Below, in pieces: positions 19,465 through 28,764 of a stretch of DNA of 64,000 nucleotides. Under the pieces are notes generated by a model. The model saw nothing but the letters and a program-made list of their open reading frames with translations, was not told the DNA's origin and did no database searches. Made by a program: the position numbers and the translations under genes. Location of the stretch: assembly GCA_041397305.1 (NCBI GenBank), contig JAWKWX010000003.1, positions 186,001 through 250,000 of the forward strand, given 5' to 3'. How positions within the stretch are numbered: position 1 is the first letter of the stretch; each line of letters opens with the position of its first letter. This stretch comes from TMP-24 sp041397305. GTDB taxonomy: Bacteria; Pseudomonadota; Alphaproteobacteria; Rhodobacterales; Rhodobacteraceae.

Positions 19465-20334
19465 TCAGGCCCGCACCAGCCGTTCGTATTCGGTCGCGAC
19501 GCGTTTCACGATCTCGCCGACCTCGAAATTGTAGTCGCCGATCTGGCCCACGGGCGTGACCTCGGCCGCCGTACCGGTCAGCCAGCATTGCTCGAACCCT
19601 TCCAGTTCCTCGGGCATGATATGGCGCTCGTGCACCTTGATCTGCATGTCCTTCAGCATCTGGATCACCGTCTGGCGGGTCAGGCCGTTCAGGAAGCAAT
19701 CGGCCTTCGGCGTATGGACCTCGCCATCCTTGACGAAGAAGATGTTGGCCCCGGTCGCCTCGGCCACATAGCCGCGATAATCGAACATCATCGCATCCGA
19801 ACAGCCCTTGGCCTCGGCGGCATGCTTGGACATGGTGCAGATCATGTAAAGGCCCGCCGCCTTCGCTTCGGACGGGATCGTCGCCGGGTCCGGGCGGCGC
19901 CATTTGGCGATGTCGAGCTTGGCGCCCTTCATCTTGGCGTCGCCGTAATAATTGCCCCATTCCCAAGCGGCGACCGCCATCCGCACCGGATTGCGCTTGG
20001 CGGCCACGCCCATATCCTCGCCCGCGCCGCGCCAAGCGATGGCGCGCACATAGGCGTCGGTCCAGCCGTTGGCCTTCAGGACCGCTTCCTTCGCCGCCTC
20101 GATCTCGTCAACCGAATAGGGGATCTTCATGTCCAGTAGTTCGCCGGAGCGGATCAGACGGGCGGAATGTTCGCGGCTTTTGAATATCTTGCCGTTGTAG
20201 CAGCGCTCGCCCTCGAAAACCGACGAGGCATAATGCATCGCGTGGGTCAGGATGTGGACCTTGGCATCGCGCCAGTCGACCAGGTTCCCGTCCATCCAGA
20301 TTTTGCCGTCACGATCTTCATAGGAACCGGCCAT
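19465..20334 (-). CDS. ilvE: Branched-chain amino acid aminotransferase
   Basis: This is a PLP-dependent fold type IV transaminase that makes Leu, Ile and Val from their 2-oxo acids. It has 289 residues and starts MAGSYEDRDGKIWMDGNLVDW. HAMHYASSVFEGERCYNGKIF, YVRAIAWRGAGEDMGV, CTMSKHAAEAKGCSDAMMFD (catalytic Lys region), GYVAEATGANIFFVKDGEVHTP and GLTRQTVIQM (phosphate-binding region) match the bacterial enzyme. It is divergent from petP. Two near-identical 15-base repeats lie just upstream of its start. Confidence 0.95.
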   Translation of the reverse strand: MAGSYEDRDGKIWMDGNLVDWRDAKVHILTHAMHYASSVFEGERCYNGKIFKSREHSARLIRSGELLDMKIPYSVDEIEAAKEAVLKANGWTDAYVRAIAWRGAGEDMGVAAKRNPVRMAVAAWEWGNYYGDAKMKGAKLDIAKWRRPDPATIPSEAKAAGLYMICTMSKHAAEAKGCSDAMMFDYRGYVAEATGANIFFVKDGEVHTPKADCFLNGLTRQTVIQMLKDMQIKVHERHIMPEELEGFEQCWLTGTAAEVTPVGQIGDYNFEVGEIVKRVATEYERLVRA

Positions 20335-20357
20335 CTTGCCCTCCGTCCGATTTTCCG

Positions 20358-20404
20358 AATGTTGCGCGCTTTAGGTCCGAAGCGGACATAATGTTGCGCA
20401 CTTT
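20358..20404. promoter_or_regulatory. Paired 15-base direct repeats in the ilvE-petP intergenic region
   Basis: AATGTTGCGCGCTTT (20358-20372) and AATGTTGCGCACTTT (20390-20404) are identical at 14 of 15 bases and start 32 bases apart, about three helical turns. They lie 24-70 bases upstream of ilvE and 90-136 upstream of petP. A pair of operators on one face of the DNA, for PetP or another regulator, is a reasonable guess. Confidence 0.4.
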
Positions 20405-20493
20405 GCGACTCTCGCTAGCGATTCATTCTTGGAAAGTCAACATGACTGACATAATATCCCCGAACCGTTCGGGATGAAACAACTGGGGCAGAC

Positions 20494-21006
20494 ATGTCGG
20501 AACCGGGCGCCGGCGCCAAACAGGGCGGGGAAAACCTGCTCTTCCTGACAGACGAGCAGCTCAGGAAAGGGATCGAGGCAATGTTCTTCGCCTATCGTGC
20601 CTTCACGGCCGATCCCGACCGGATTCTGGAAGGGCTCGCCTATGGCCGCGCGCATCACCGCGCCGTGCATTTCATCAACCGTCAGCCCGGGCTGACGGTG
20701 AATACGCTCCTGTCGGTTCTGGGCGTGACCAAGCAATCACTGAACCGGGTGCTGCGCACGCTGATCGAGGACGGGCTGGTGGAAACCCGCGTCGGCCGCA
20801 AGGACAAGCGCGAGCGACATCTCTACCTCACCGAAAAGGGCGCGGCGCTGGAACGGGAATTGAGCGAGGCGCAGCGCGCACGCATGCGCTCGGCCTATCG
20901 CGCGGCGGGGCCTTCGGCGGTGGCAGGCTTCCGCGAGGTGCTGGAGGCGATGATGGACCCTGACCTGCGCCGCTATTATACCGCGATGAAGGACGGCAGC
21001 GCATGA
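20494..21006 (+). CDS. petP: MarR-family regulator PetP
   Basis: This is a winged-helix regulator of 170 residues. The recognition region is GLTVNTLLSVLGVTKQSLNRVLRTLIEDGLVE and the wing is RVGRKDKRERHLYLTEKG. It is directly followed, with ATGA-type overlap (21003-21006), by an OmpR-type response regulator. This MarR plus OmpR pair is the petP-petR arrangement known from Rhodobacter capsulatus. The signal sensed is not known. Confidence 0.88.
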   Translation: MSEPGAGAKQGGENLLFLTDEQLRKGIEAMFFAYRAFTADPDRILEGLAYGRAHHRAVHFINRQPGLTVNTLLSVLGVTKQSLNRVLRTLIEDGLVETRVGRKDKRERHLYLTEKGAALERELSEAQRARMRSAYRAAGPSAVAGFREVLEAMMDPDLRRYYTAMKDGSA

Positions 21007-21704
21007 CGGCGGGAACCGAGGTCCATCTTCTGATCGTCGATGACGACGAGCGCATCCGGGGACTTCTGCAGAAGTTCCTGATCAAGAACGGTTTTCTTGT
21101 GACGGCCGCTCGTGATGCCGCACACGCGCGGCGCCTGATGGCAGGGCTGGAGTTCGACCTGATCGTGCTCGACGTGATGATGCCCGGCGAGGATGGGATC
21201 AGCCTGACCCGCGAACTCAGGACCAAACTGTCGACGCCGGTGCTGCTTCTGACCGCCAAGGGCGAGACCTCGGACCGGATCGCGGGGCTGGAGGCGGGGG
21301 CCGACGATTACCTCGCCAAGCCTTTCGAGCCGAAGGAGCTGCTTCTCAGGATCAACGCCATCCTGCGGCGCAGCCCGGCGCCGGTGCAGGTCAAGGTGCC
21401 GAAGGTCCTGAGTTTCGGGCCTGTCCGCTATGATGCCGACCGGGGCGAGATGTGGCGCGGCGAGGAACTGGTGCGCCTGACCGCGACCGAGGCGCAGCTG
21501 ATGCGCATCCTTGCCGCGCGACCGGGCGAGGCGGTGAGCCGGTCGGAACTGGTCGACGATCTCGGGCGCGGCGGCGGTCTGGCGCAGGAGCGCGCCATCG
21601 ACGTGCAGATCACCCGGCTGAGGCGCAAGTTCGAGGCCGATCCCAAGATGCCGCGCTATCTGCAGACGGTGCGCGGCGCGGGCTACATGCTGGCGCCGGA
21701 ATAG
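21003..21704 (+). CDS. petR: OmpR-type response regulator PetR
   Basis: This is a two-component response regulator of 233 residues. The receiver domain has the acidic pair in LIVDDDERIRGLL, the phosphorylated Asp in LIVLDVMMPGEDG, Thr in LLLTAKGE and Lys in LAKPFEPKELLLRINAI. The C-terminal winged helix ends RAIDVQITRLRRKFEADPKMPRYLQTVRGAGYML. No histidine kinase gene adjoins it. In R. capsulatus PetR is needed for expression of cytochrome and respiratory functions. It is co-transcribed with petP. Confidence 0.9.
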   Translation: MTAGTEVHLLIVDDDERIRGLLQKFLIKNGFLVTAARDAAHARRLMAGLEFDLIVLDVMMPGEDGISLTRELRTKLSTPVLLLTAKGETSDRIAGLEAGADDYLAKPFEPKELLLRINAILRRSPAPVQVKVPKVLSFGPVRYDADRGEMWRGEELVRLTATEAQLMRILAARPGEAVSRSELVDDLGRGGGLAQERAIDVQITRLRRKFEADPKMPRYLQTVRGAGYMLAPE

Positions 21705-21802
21705 GGCTCTCGTCGCCTCCGGCGCTCGTCGCGGCGGTCGGCGAAAGGCGCGGCGCGGGCCGATGAACGGCCCGTTGAGACAATTCGGACCAGAATGAAG
21801 CG

Positions 21803-22732
21803 ATGACGATCTTCCTGACCCACGAAGCCGGTCTCGGCCACGAAACACCGTCCGGCCATCCCGAACAGGTGGCGCGGCTTCCTGCGATCTATGGCGCGCT
21901 GCGGGCGGAGGAATTCGCCGGTCTCGACCGCCGCGCGGCACCCATGGCCGATGAGGCCGAGGTGCTGCGCTGTCACGACAGGGCGCATCTCGACCGGGTG
22001 CGCGCAGCGCGGCCCGCCAAGGGCTGGGCGGCGCTCGACGGCGATACGTTCATGGCGCCCGGCTCCTTCGAGGCGGCACTGCGTGCGGTCGGCGGTATCG
22101 AGGCGGCGATTGATGCTGTTCTGGCGGGCGAGGCCCAGAACGCCTTCCTCGCCATGCGCCCGCCCGGCCATCATGCCGAACGCGACCGGGCGATGGGCTT
22201 TTGCCTGTTTTCCACAGTGGCCATCGGCGCCAGATATGCGCTCGACGCGAAGGGCCTCCCCCGGGTCGCGGTTCTGGATTTCGACGTCCATCACGGCAAT
22301 GGCACGCAGGATTGCCTGTGGGACGAGCCGCGCGCGCAGTTTGTCTCGTCCCACCAGATGCCGCTCTACCCCGGCACGGGTTACGCGAACGAGCGGGGCG
22401 CGCACGGCCAGATCGCCAATCTTCCGCTCGCCCCCGGCTCCGGCGGGCGAGAGATGCGCGTGGCCTGGGACGGCGCGCTTGAAAAGGTCGCCCAGTTCGG
22501 CCCCGACCTGATCCTCGTCAGCGCCGGTTTCGACGCCCATCGCGCCGACCCGCTCGCGGGCCTCAACTGGACCGAGGCCGACTTCGCCTGGCTCACCCAT
22601 GCGATCTGCGATCTGGCCGACGATTGCTGCGGCGGGCGGGTGGTATCCGCGCTTGAGGGCGGCTATGATCTTGACGCACTCGCGGCCTCGGTCGCGAGCC
22701 ATGTCCGGGTACTGATGGAGCGGGGCCGATGA
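21803..22732 (+). CDS. Histone deacetylase-family amidohydrolase
   Basis: This is a zinc-dependent deacetylase of the arginase/HDAC fold, 309 residues, probably acting on acetylated polyamines or lysines. The start is MTIFLTHEAGLGHETPSGHPEQVARL. Active-site segments are MRPPGHHAERDRAMGFC and the zinc site VLDFDVHHGNGTQD, then ILVSAGFDAHRADPLAGL with the second Asp ligand, and ALEGGYDLDALA. The stop overlaps the xseB start, so it heads an operon with xseB-ispA-dxs. Confidence 0.9.
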   Translation: MTIFLTHEAGLGHETPSGHPEQVARLPAIYGALRAEEFAGLDRRAAPMADEAEVLRCHDRAHLDRVRAARPAKGWAALDGDTFMAPGSFEAALRAVGGIEAAIDAVLAGEAQNAFLAMRPPGHHAERDRAMGFCLFSTVAIGARYALDAKGLPRVAVLDFDVHHGNGTQDCLWDEPRAQFVSSHQMPLYPGTGYANERGAHGQIANLPLAPGSGGREMRVAWDGALEKVAQFGPDLILVSAGFDAHRADPLAGLNWTEADFAWLTHAICDLADDCCGGRVVSALEGGYDLDALAASVASHVRVLMERGR

Positions 22733-22965
22733 GCGATATCGCGGCGATGACATTCGAAGCGGCGATGGCAGAGCTGGAACGCGTGGTCCGCGACCTCGAA
22801 TCCGGCAATGTCGAACTGGAAAAGTCGATCGCGCTTTACGAACGCGGGGCGGCGCTGAAGGCCCATTGCGAGGCCAAGCTCAAGGCGGCCGAGGAGCGGG
22901 TCGAAAAGATCACGCTGAATGCCGAGGGCGTGCCGACAGGGACCGTTCCCGCAGAAGGGCTGTGA
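22729..22965 (+). CDS. xseB: Exodeoxyribonuclease VII small subunit
   Basis: This is a 78-residue helical subunit of exonuclease VII. The product reads MTFEAAMAELERVVRDLESG, then VELEKSIALYERGAALKAHCEAKLKAAEERVEKI, the typical XseB helices. The start overlaps the deacetylase stop, and the TGA is directly followed by the GTG of ispA. This xseB-ispA-dxs order is common in alphaproteobacteria. Confidence 0.95.
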   Translation: MSDIAAMTFEAAMAELERVVRDLESGNVELEKSIALYERGAALKAHCEAKLKAAEERVEKITLNAEGVPTGTVPAEGL

Positions 22966-23826
22966 GTGTTTCCCGAACGGCTGGCACAGGTACAAAGGCT
23001 CGTCCAGACCGCGCTTGACGATGCGCTGGCCTTCCACGCGGACGTGCCCGTCGTGCACGCGATGCGCTATGCGCTGCAGGGCGGCAAAAGGCTGCGCGCC
23101 TTCCTGGTTCTGGAAAGCGCGCGGCTGCATGGCATCTACGACCCCGACGCCCTGCCCGCAGCTGCCGCCGTCGAGGCGCTGCATGCCTATTCCCTCGTCC
23201 ATGACGATCTGCCCGCGATGGATGACGATGATCTGAGGCGCGGGCAGCCGACGGTCCATGTGAAATGGGACGAGGCGACGGCGATCCTTGCGGGCGATGC
23301 CTTGCAGACGCTGGCGTTCGAACGCTGCTGCGACCCGATCCTCGGGGCGCGGCGGATCGAGCTGGTGGCAGCGCTCGCGACGGCTGCGGGGGCAGAGGGC
23401 ATGGTTCTGGGTCAGGCGCTCGACATCGCCGCAGAAACGGCTGGCGCCCCCCTGACGCTGGACGAGATCACACGGCTTCAGGCCGGAAAGACCGGTGCGC
23501 TTATCACTTTTGCCGCAACGGCGGGCGCGATCCTCGCCGGCGCCGACACCCGCCCGCTTGAACGTTTCGCCGGCGCGCTCGGCCTCGCCTTCCAGATCGC
23601 CGACGACATTCTCGATGTCGCGGGCGACCCCGAAAAGGCGGGAAAGAAGCTCCGCAAGGATGTGGGCGCGGGCAAGGCGACTTTCGTTTCCCTCCTTGGC
23701 CTCGACGGCGCCCGCGCCAAGGCGCGCGATCTTGTCGCAGAAGCCGAGGCAGCGCTTGCCCCCTATGCGGCGCGGGCAGAGAATTTGCGCGAAGCCGCGC
23801 GTTTCGTTATTCAGCGCGAAAGCTGA
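22966..23826 (+). CDS. ispA: Polyprenyl (farnesyl) diphosphate synthase
   Basis: This enzyme condenses IPP with DMAPP/GPP to make FPP. It has 286 residues with a GTG start immediately after the xseB stop. The first Asp-rich motif is HDDLPAMDDDDLRRGQPTVH and the second is QIADDILDVAGDPEKAGKKLRKDVGAGK. GGKRLRAFLVLESARLHG and DEATAILAGDALQTLAFE are also typical. It supplies the isoprenoid chain for quinones, linked to dxs downstream. Confidence 0.95.
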   Translation: MFPERLAQVQRLVQTALDDALAFHADVPVVHAMRYALQGGKRLRAFLVLESARLHGIYDPDALPAAAAVEALHAYSLVHDDLPAMDDDDLRRGQPTVHVKWDEATAILAGDALQTLAFERCCDPILGARRIELVAALATAAGAEGMVLGQALDIAAETAGAPLTLDEITRLQAGKTGALITFAATAGAILAGADTRPLERFAGALGLAFQIADDILDVAGDPEKAGKKLRKDVGAGKATFVSLLGLDGARAKARDLVAEAEAALAPYAARAENLREAARFVIQRES

Positions 23827-23829
23827 AGG

Positions 23830-25752
23830 ATGACGATGACCGACCGCCCCCAAACGCCGACGCTCGACCGTGTGCACACGCCTGCCGATCTGAAAGGTCT
23901 GAGCGACCGCGAGCTTGCGACGCTCGCCGACGAACTGCGCGCCGAGACGATCAGCGCGGTGTCCGTCACCGGCGGCCATCTGGGCGCGGGGCTGGGCGTT
24001 GTCGAGCTGACGGTGGCGATCCATGCGGTCTTCGACACGCCGCGCGACAAGCTGATCTGGGACGTGGGCCATCAGTGCTACCCCCACAAGATCCTCACCG
24101 GGCGGCGCGACCGGATCCGGACCCTGCGCACCAAAGGCGGGCTGTCGGGGTTCACCAAGCGATCTGAATCGCCCTATGACCCGTTCGGGGCGGCGCATTC
24201 CTCGACCTCGATCTCGGCCGCACTCGGCTTTGCCGCCGCGCGCGACCTCGGCGGCGATCCGGGCGACGCGATCGCGGTCATCGGCGATGGCGCGATGAGC
24301 GCGGGCATGGCCTATGAGGCGATGAACAATGCGGGCCATCTGAAGAAACGGCTCTTCGTCATCCTCAACGACAACGAGATGTCGATCGCACCCCCGGTTG
24401 GTGCGATGTCCGCCTACCTCACCCGGCTTTACACCGAAGGCCCGTTCCAGGAGCTGAAGGCCGCCGCCAAGGGCGCGGTCAGCCTGCTTCCGCCCCCCTT
24501 CCAGGAAGGTGCGCGACGCGCCAAGGAAATGCTGAAGGGCATGGCCATCGGCGGCACGCTGTTCGAGGAGCTGGGCTTTTCCTATGTCGGTCCCATCGAC
24601 GGGCACGACATGGAACAGCTTCTCTCAGTCCTGCGGACGGTCAAGGCGCGTGCAACCGGACCGATGCTCATCCATGTGCTGACCAAGAAGGGCAAGGGCT
24701 ATGCCCCGGCCGAGCGGGCCGCCGACAAGGGCCATGCGACGGCCAAGTTCGACGTGGTGACGGGCGAACAGAAGAAGGCGCCGTCGAACGCACCCTCCTA
24801 TACCAAGGTCTTCGCGCAAAGCCTGATCAAGCAGGCCGAACGCGACGACAGGATCGTGGCGATCACGGCGGCCATGCCCGACGGCACGGGCCTGAACCTT
24901 TTCGCCGAACGTTTTCCCCGCCGCTCTTTCGATGTGGGCATCGCCGAACAACATGCGGTGACCTTCGCCGCAGGCCTCGCCGCAGGCGGCATGAAGCCCT
25001 TCTGCGCGCTTTATTCGACCTTCCTGCAACGCGGCTACGATCAGGTCGTCCATGATGTGGCGATCCAGCGCCTGCCGGTCCGTTTCCCAATCGACCGCGC
25101 CGGGCTTGTGGGCGCCGACGGCGCCACCCATGCGGGCGCATTCGATGTGGCCTTCCTGTCGAACCTTCCCGGCTTCGTGGTGATGGCGGCCGCTGACGAG
25201 GCGGAGCTTGTCCATATGGTCGCGACGGCGGCGGCAATCGACGACCGCCCCTCTGCCTTCCGCTTCCCGCGCGGCGACGGTACCGGCGTCGAGTTGCCGG
25301 AACAGGGCCAACCGCTGGACATCGGCAAGGGCCGCATGATCGCCGAAGGTGGCCGCGTCGCGATCCTGTCCTTCGGCACAAGGCTCGCCGAAGTGCTGAA
25401 GGCCCGCGAGAACCTCAGCCAGCGGGGCCTCGCCCCCACCGTCGCCGACGCCCGCTTCGCCAAGCCGCTCGACCGCGAGCTGATCCTGCAGCTTGCCCGG
25501 CATCACGAGGCGCTGATCACCGTCGAGGAAGGCGCGATCGGCGGTTTCGGCAGCCATGTCGCGCAACTCCTGGCCGAGGAAGGCATCTTCGACCGGGGTT
25601 TCAAATTCCGCTCGATGGTCCTGCCTGACACGTTCATCGACCAGATGAGCCCCGAAGACATGTATGCGGTCGCGGGCATGAACGCCCCTGAGATCGAGGC
25701 GAAGGTGCTGGAAATGCTCGGCATCGCCCAGATCGGCGAGCGCCGGGCCTGA
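23830..25752 (+). CDS. dxs: 1-deoxy-D-xylulose-5-phosphate synthase
   Basis: This is the first enzyme of the MEP isoprenoid pathway: a TPP-dependent condensation of pyruvate and glyceraldehyde-3-phosphate. It has 640 residues, the usual length. The TPP-binding region is AVIGDGAMSAGMAYEAMNNAGH...VILNDNEMSIAPPVGAM. DVGIAEQHAVTFAAGLAAGG and FPIDRAGLVGADGATHAGAFD are in the transketolase-like domain, and the C-terminal domain ends with LPDTFIDQMSPEDMYAVAGM. The start is three bases after the ispA stop. Confidence 0.97.
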   Translation: MTMTDRPQTPTLDRVHTPADLKGLSDRELATLADELRAETISAVSVTGGHLGAGLGVVELTVAIHAVFDTPRDKLIWDVGHQCYPHKILTGRRDRIRTLRTKGGLSGFTKRSESPYDPFGAAHSSTSISAALGFAAARDLGGDPGDAIAVIGDGAMSAGMAYEAMNNAGHLKKRLFVILNDNEMSIAPPVGAMSAYLTRLYTEGPFQELKAAAKGAVSLLPPPFQEGARRAKEMLKGMAIGGTLFEELGFSYVGPIDGHDMEQLLSVLRTVKARATGPMLIHVLTKKGKGYAPAERAADKGHATAKFDVVTGEQKKAPSNAPSYTKVFAQSLIKQAERDDRIVAITAAMPDGTGLNLFAERFPRRSFDVGIAEQHAVTFAAGLAAGGMKPFCALYSTFLQRGYDQVVHDVAIQRLPVRFPIDRAGLVGADGATHAGAFDVAFLSNLPGFVVMAAADEAELVHMVATAAAIDDRPSAFRFPRGDGTGVELPEQGQPLDIGKGRMIAEGGRVAILSFGTRLAEVLKARENLSQRGLAPTVADARFAKPLDRELILQLARHHEALITVEEGAIGGFGSHVAQLLAEEGIFDRGFKFRSMVLPDTFIDQMSPEDMYAVAGMNAPEIEAKVLEMLGIAQIGERRA

Positions 25753-25862
25753 GGCCGCCGATGCAGCGCTGCAACAATCGCGGCATCCCGGTCGCGACCG
25801 ATTGAACCTGCGCCAGAACCGCCTATGTCATCCCCGGGGGCTTCAACTCAGGGGTGACGCAG

Positions 25863-27242
25863 ATGGCAAACCAATACGGCCCGGCGTTGATCGTGACCTT
25901 CTTCGGCCTTCTGGCCGCCGGGCTGATCCTCGCCATCCTCTTTCGCCGTGTCGTCAGCACGAACATGGTCCATATCGTGCAGCGCGGTCATGCGACCACG
26001 CCCTATGGCACCGGGCTTTCGGCCGGGAACGTCTATTACGCCTGGCCGCGCTGGATCCCGCGTTTCGGGGTGACGGTCATCCAGCTGCCCGTCTCGAACT
26101 TCGATCTTTCGTTGCATGATTACGAGGCCTATGACACCGACCGCGTGCCCTTCGTCGTGCATGTCACTTCGTTCTTCCGCATCGCCGATACCGCCCTTGC
26201 GGCGCAGCGCGTGGCCAGCATCGATGAGCTGAAGGAACAGTTGATGCAGATCGTGCAGGGCGCGGTCCGCAAGGTGCTGGCAGGCGACAAGATTGACACG
26301 ATCATGCTGGAACGGTCGAAATTCGGCCTGGCCTTCACGAGCGAGGTGGTCGAGCAGTTGAAGCAATGGGGCGTCGAGCCGGTGAAGTCGATGGAGCTGA
26401 TGGATATCCGCGATGGCGAGGGCAGCAAGGTGATCTTCAACATCATGGCGAAGAAAACCTCGCATATCGAAATGGAAAGCCGCCGCGAGGTGGCCGAAAA
26501 CAAGCGTGCCGCCGAAACCGCCGAGATCGAGGCGCAGCGCGAGATCGACATGCGCAAGCAGGAGGCAGAGCGGGCCGTGGGCGAGAAGACCGCCGAGAAG
26601 GATAAGGCGGTGGGCATCGCCAACGAGGTCGCGCGCCAGGAAGTGCTGACCCAGGAAAAGGAGACCCGCGAGCGTCACATGGCGGTCTCGCGCGTTGACG
26701 AGGTGCGCCGGGCCGAGATCGAGCGTGACAAACAGCTCGTCGCCGCCGAGCAGGATCGCCAGACCACGGTCATCATCGCCGAAGGCCAGCTTGCCGCCCA
26801 GCAGCGCGAGGCCGAGGGGATCAAGGCCATCGGCGAGGCCAGGGCCGCCGCCGAACGCGCGATGCAGCTTGCCCCCGTCGAGGCGCAGATCGTGCTCGCC
26901 AAGGAGATCGGCGAGAATGCGGGCTATCAGCAATATCTGATGACGATCGAGGGGATCAAAGGCTATGTCGTCGTCGGCGGCGAGCAGGCCAAGGCGCTGC
27001 AGGCGGCCGATGTGAAAGTCATCGCCAACACCGGCCGCGCGGGCGAAGGGATGGGAACGGTGATGGACCTCTTTTCCTCCAAGGGCGGCACCAATCTTGC
27101 GGCGGCTGTCGAGGCCTTTTCGCAGAGCCCGCTCGGCGGCGCGGTGATGGAAAAACTGCTTGCCGCACGGGCCACCCCCACCGCGCCGGAACCGACGCCG
27201 ACAGCGGCCGTGGAACCAGCCGAAGCGCCCGCTGGCGTGTGA
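25863..27242 (+). CDS. Flotillin-like SPFH/band 7 membrane protein
   Basis: This is a membrane-scaffold protein of the flotillin group. An N-terminal membrane segment (PALIVTFFGLLAAGLILAIL) is followed by the SPFH domain (VHIVQRGHATTPYGTGLSAG to about residue 170). A long charged coiled-coil region then carries many Glu/Ala repeats (ETAEIEAQREIDMRKQEAER, EKDKAVGIANEVARQEVL), and the C-terminal tail is GVGG-rich. The ATG at 25863 is preferred over the GTG at 25854 because GGGGTGA sits at Shine-Dalgarno distance. It stands alone and is followed by a strong hairpin. Confidence 0.85.
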   Translation: MANQYGPALIVTFFGLLAAGLILAILFRRVVSTNMVHIVQRGHATTPYGTGLSAGNVYYAWPRWIPRFGVTVIQLPVSNFDLSLHDYEAYDTDRVPFVVHVTSFFRIADTALAAQRVASIDELKEQLMQIVQGAVRKVLAGDKIDTIMLERSKFGLAFTSEVVEQLKQWGVEPVKSMELMDIRDGEGSKVIFNIMAKKTSHIEMESRREVAENKRAAETAEIEAQREIDMRKQEAERAVGEKTAEKDKAVGIANEVARQEVLTQEKETRERHMAVSRVDEVRRAEIERDKQLVAAEQDRQTTVIIAEGQLAAQQREAEGIKAIGEARAAAERAMQLAPVEAQIVLAKEIGENAGYQQYLMTIEGIKGYVVVGGEQAKALQAADVKVIANTGRAGEGMGTVMDLFSSKGGTNLAAAVEAFSQSPLGGAVMEKLLAARATPTAPEPTPTAAVEPAEAPAGV

Positions 27243-27251
27243 CGTCACGAA

Positions 27252-27281
27252 AGGTCGGGTGGCATGTTAGCCACCCGACCT
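27252..27281 (+). terminator. Strong hairpin after the flotillin-like gene
   Basis: AGGTCGGGTGGC and GCCACCCGACCT form a perfect 12-base-pair stem around the loop ATGTTA, ten bases after the stop codon. The tract that follows (CGATTTCC) is only weakly T-rich, so termination may be partly factor-assisted. Confidence 0.7.
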
Positions 27282-27363
27282 CGATTTCCATCGCACTGGC
27301 CCGCCCTGCCCCTTGCGCGAGCACCCGCATTTTCAGATGTTTGCGGGCAAGAGGGAGACATTG

Positions 27364-27993
27364 ATGCCCGACCGCCGCACCCTGATCCTGTCCGGCACCG
27401 CCCTGGCGGCTGCCCATCTTGCCGCCCCGGCGCTTGGCCAGGTGCTGGCGCCGCCGAAGCTGCAACCGCTCGACGCCACAGGTCTGGGCAGCGCCGAGAC
27501 GCCGCTGCCCGGCGTGACGATCGCGCCGGAGCTCTGGCCGGTCCTGGTGCGGGTGAAGCCTGAATTCGCGCCGGGGTCGATCATCGTCCTGTCGTCGAAA
27601 TACTTCCTCTATTACATCACCAGGAAGGGCCATGCGATCCGCTACGGGGTTGCCGTCGGCAAGGCGGAACTGCAGTTCCGCGGTGTCGCCGAGGTGGGCG
27701 CCAAGACCGAATGGCCAAGCTGGAAGCCGACCCCCGAAATGGTCGAGCGCAATCCCAAGGCCTATGCCAAATATGCCGAGAAGGGCATGCCCGGCGGCCC
27801 CGGCAACCCGCTTGGCGCGCGGGCGATCTATCTCTATCAGAACGGGTTCGACACTGCCGTCCGCATCCACGGCACGGTCGAGCCCAACTCGATCGGCAAG
27901 TCGGTCTCGAACGGCTGCATCCGCATGCTGAACGAACATGTGACCGACCTCTATGCCCGGGTGGAACTCGGCGCGCCGGTGACGGTCTTCTGA
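27364..27993 (+). CDS. L,D-transpeptidase (YkuD domain), exported
   Basis: This is a cell-wall L,D-transpeptidase that forms 3-3 peptidoglycan cross-links or anchors proteins. The ATG at 27364 (GAGGGAGA upstream) gives MPDRRTLILSGTALAAAHLA, a signal peptide with a twin arginine, so Tat export is possible. The YkuD domain begins SIIVLSSKYFLYYI. The catalytic part is VRIHGTVEPNSIGKSVSNGCIRMLN with active-site Cys and the preceding His. The stop overlaps the next start (TGATG). Confidence 0.9.
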   Translation: MPDRRTLILSGTALAAAHLAAPALGQVLAPPKLQPLDATGLGSAETPLPGVTIAPELWPVLVRVKPEFAPGSIIVLSSKYFLYYITRKGHAIRYGVAVGKAELQFRGVAEVGAKTEWPSWKPTPEMVERNPKAYAKYAEKGMPGGPGNPLGARAIYLYQNGFDTAVRIHGTVEPNSIGKSVSNGCIRMLNEHVTDLYARVELGAPVTVF

Positions 27994-28760
27994 TGCAGGA
28001 CCGCGCGCTCAGGCTTCTGATCTCCCAGCCCCTCTCGCCCGGCGGTGACGAGGCCATGGCCCTTGCCGAGATCGACCGGGCGCTGGCAGTGGGCCGCGCC
28101 GCCGAGGCCGACATGGCGGTGCTGCCGGAACTGATTCTGCCGGGTTACGGGGTCGAGGAAATGGCCCCGCGCGCGCAAGGCGCCGACGGACCCTGGGTCA
28201 CCGGCATCTGCCAGCGGGCGAAAGAAGCGGGCTGCGGGCTGATCATCGGCTATGCCGAACGCGAGGGCGGACAGGTCTTCAACAGCGCCGTGGCGATCTC
28301 GGCCGCGGGCAAGGTGATCGGGCACCACCGCAAGGTGCAGCTCTTCGGTGCCCGCGAGGCGCGGCTTTTCGCCGAGGGCGACACCCTCACGAGCTTCGAT
28401 CTGGGCGATCTGCATGTCGGGCTTCTGATCTGCTATGACGTCGAATTCGCCCATCATGTCCGGGCACTTGCACTCCGCGGCGTCGATCTGGTGATCGCAC
28501 CAAGCGCGAACTACGACCCCCTCGTCACCGAACGCCTTCTGCCCGCGCAGGCGATCACCAATGGCGTGATGATCGCCTATGTGAATTTCGCTGGCACCGA
28601 GGGCGTGCAAAGCTATTGCGGGGAAAGCGCCGTCGTCGATCAGCGCGGCGCCTATCTCGCGCGCGCAGGCGCCGCGCCGGGGATGCTGATCGTCGATCTG
28701 CCGGTGCCTGATCTGCCGACCGCGATCGCGACCCATCTGACCGACCACCGCGATCTCTGA
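27993..28760 (+). CDS. Nitrilase-superfamily carbon-nitrogen hydrolase
   Basis: This is a 255-residue C-N hydrolase. The catalytic triad is visible: Glu in VLPELILPGYG, Lys in GHHRKVQLFGAREARLF and Cys in VGLLICYDVEFAHHVRALAL. NGVMIAYVNFAGTEG and YCGESAVVDQRGAYLARAG complete the fold. The amide or nitrile substrate is not known; omega-amidase-like or N-carbamoyl-type activities are both possible. It is translationally coupled to the L,D-transpeptidase (overlapping TGATG) and selU starts four bases after it. Confidence 0.88.
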   Translation: MQDRALRLLISQPLSPGGDEAMALAEIDRALAVGRAAEADMAVLPELILPGYGVEEMAPRAQGADGPWVTGICQRAKEAGCGLIIGYAEREGGQVFNSAVAISAAGKVIGHHRKVQLFGAREARLFAEGDTLTSFDLGDLHVGLLICYDVEFAHHVRALALRGVDLVIAPSANYDPLVTERLLPAQAITNGVMIAYVNFAGTEGVQSYCGESAVVDQRGAYLARAGAAPGMLIVDLPVPDLPTAIATHLTDHRDL

Positions 28761-28764
28761 AACC

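Noticed and set aside
22663..24606. A 647-codon minus-strand frame opposite xseB, ispA and dxs
   Set aside because: It is antisense to three clear genes and shows no family features.
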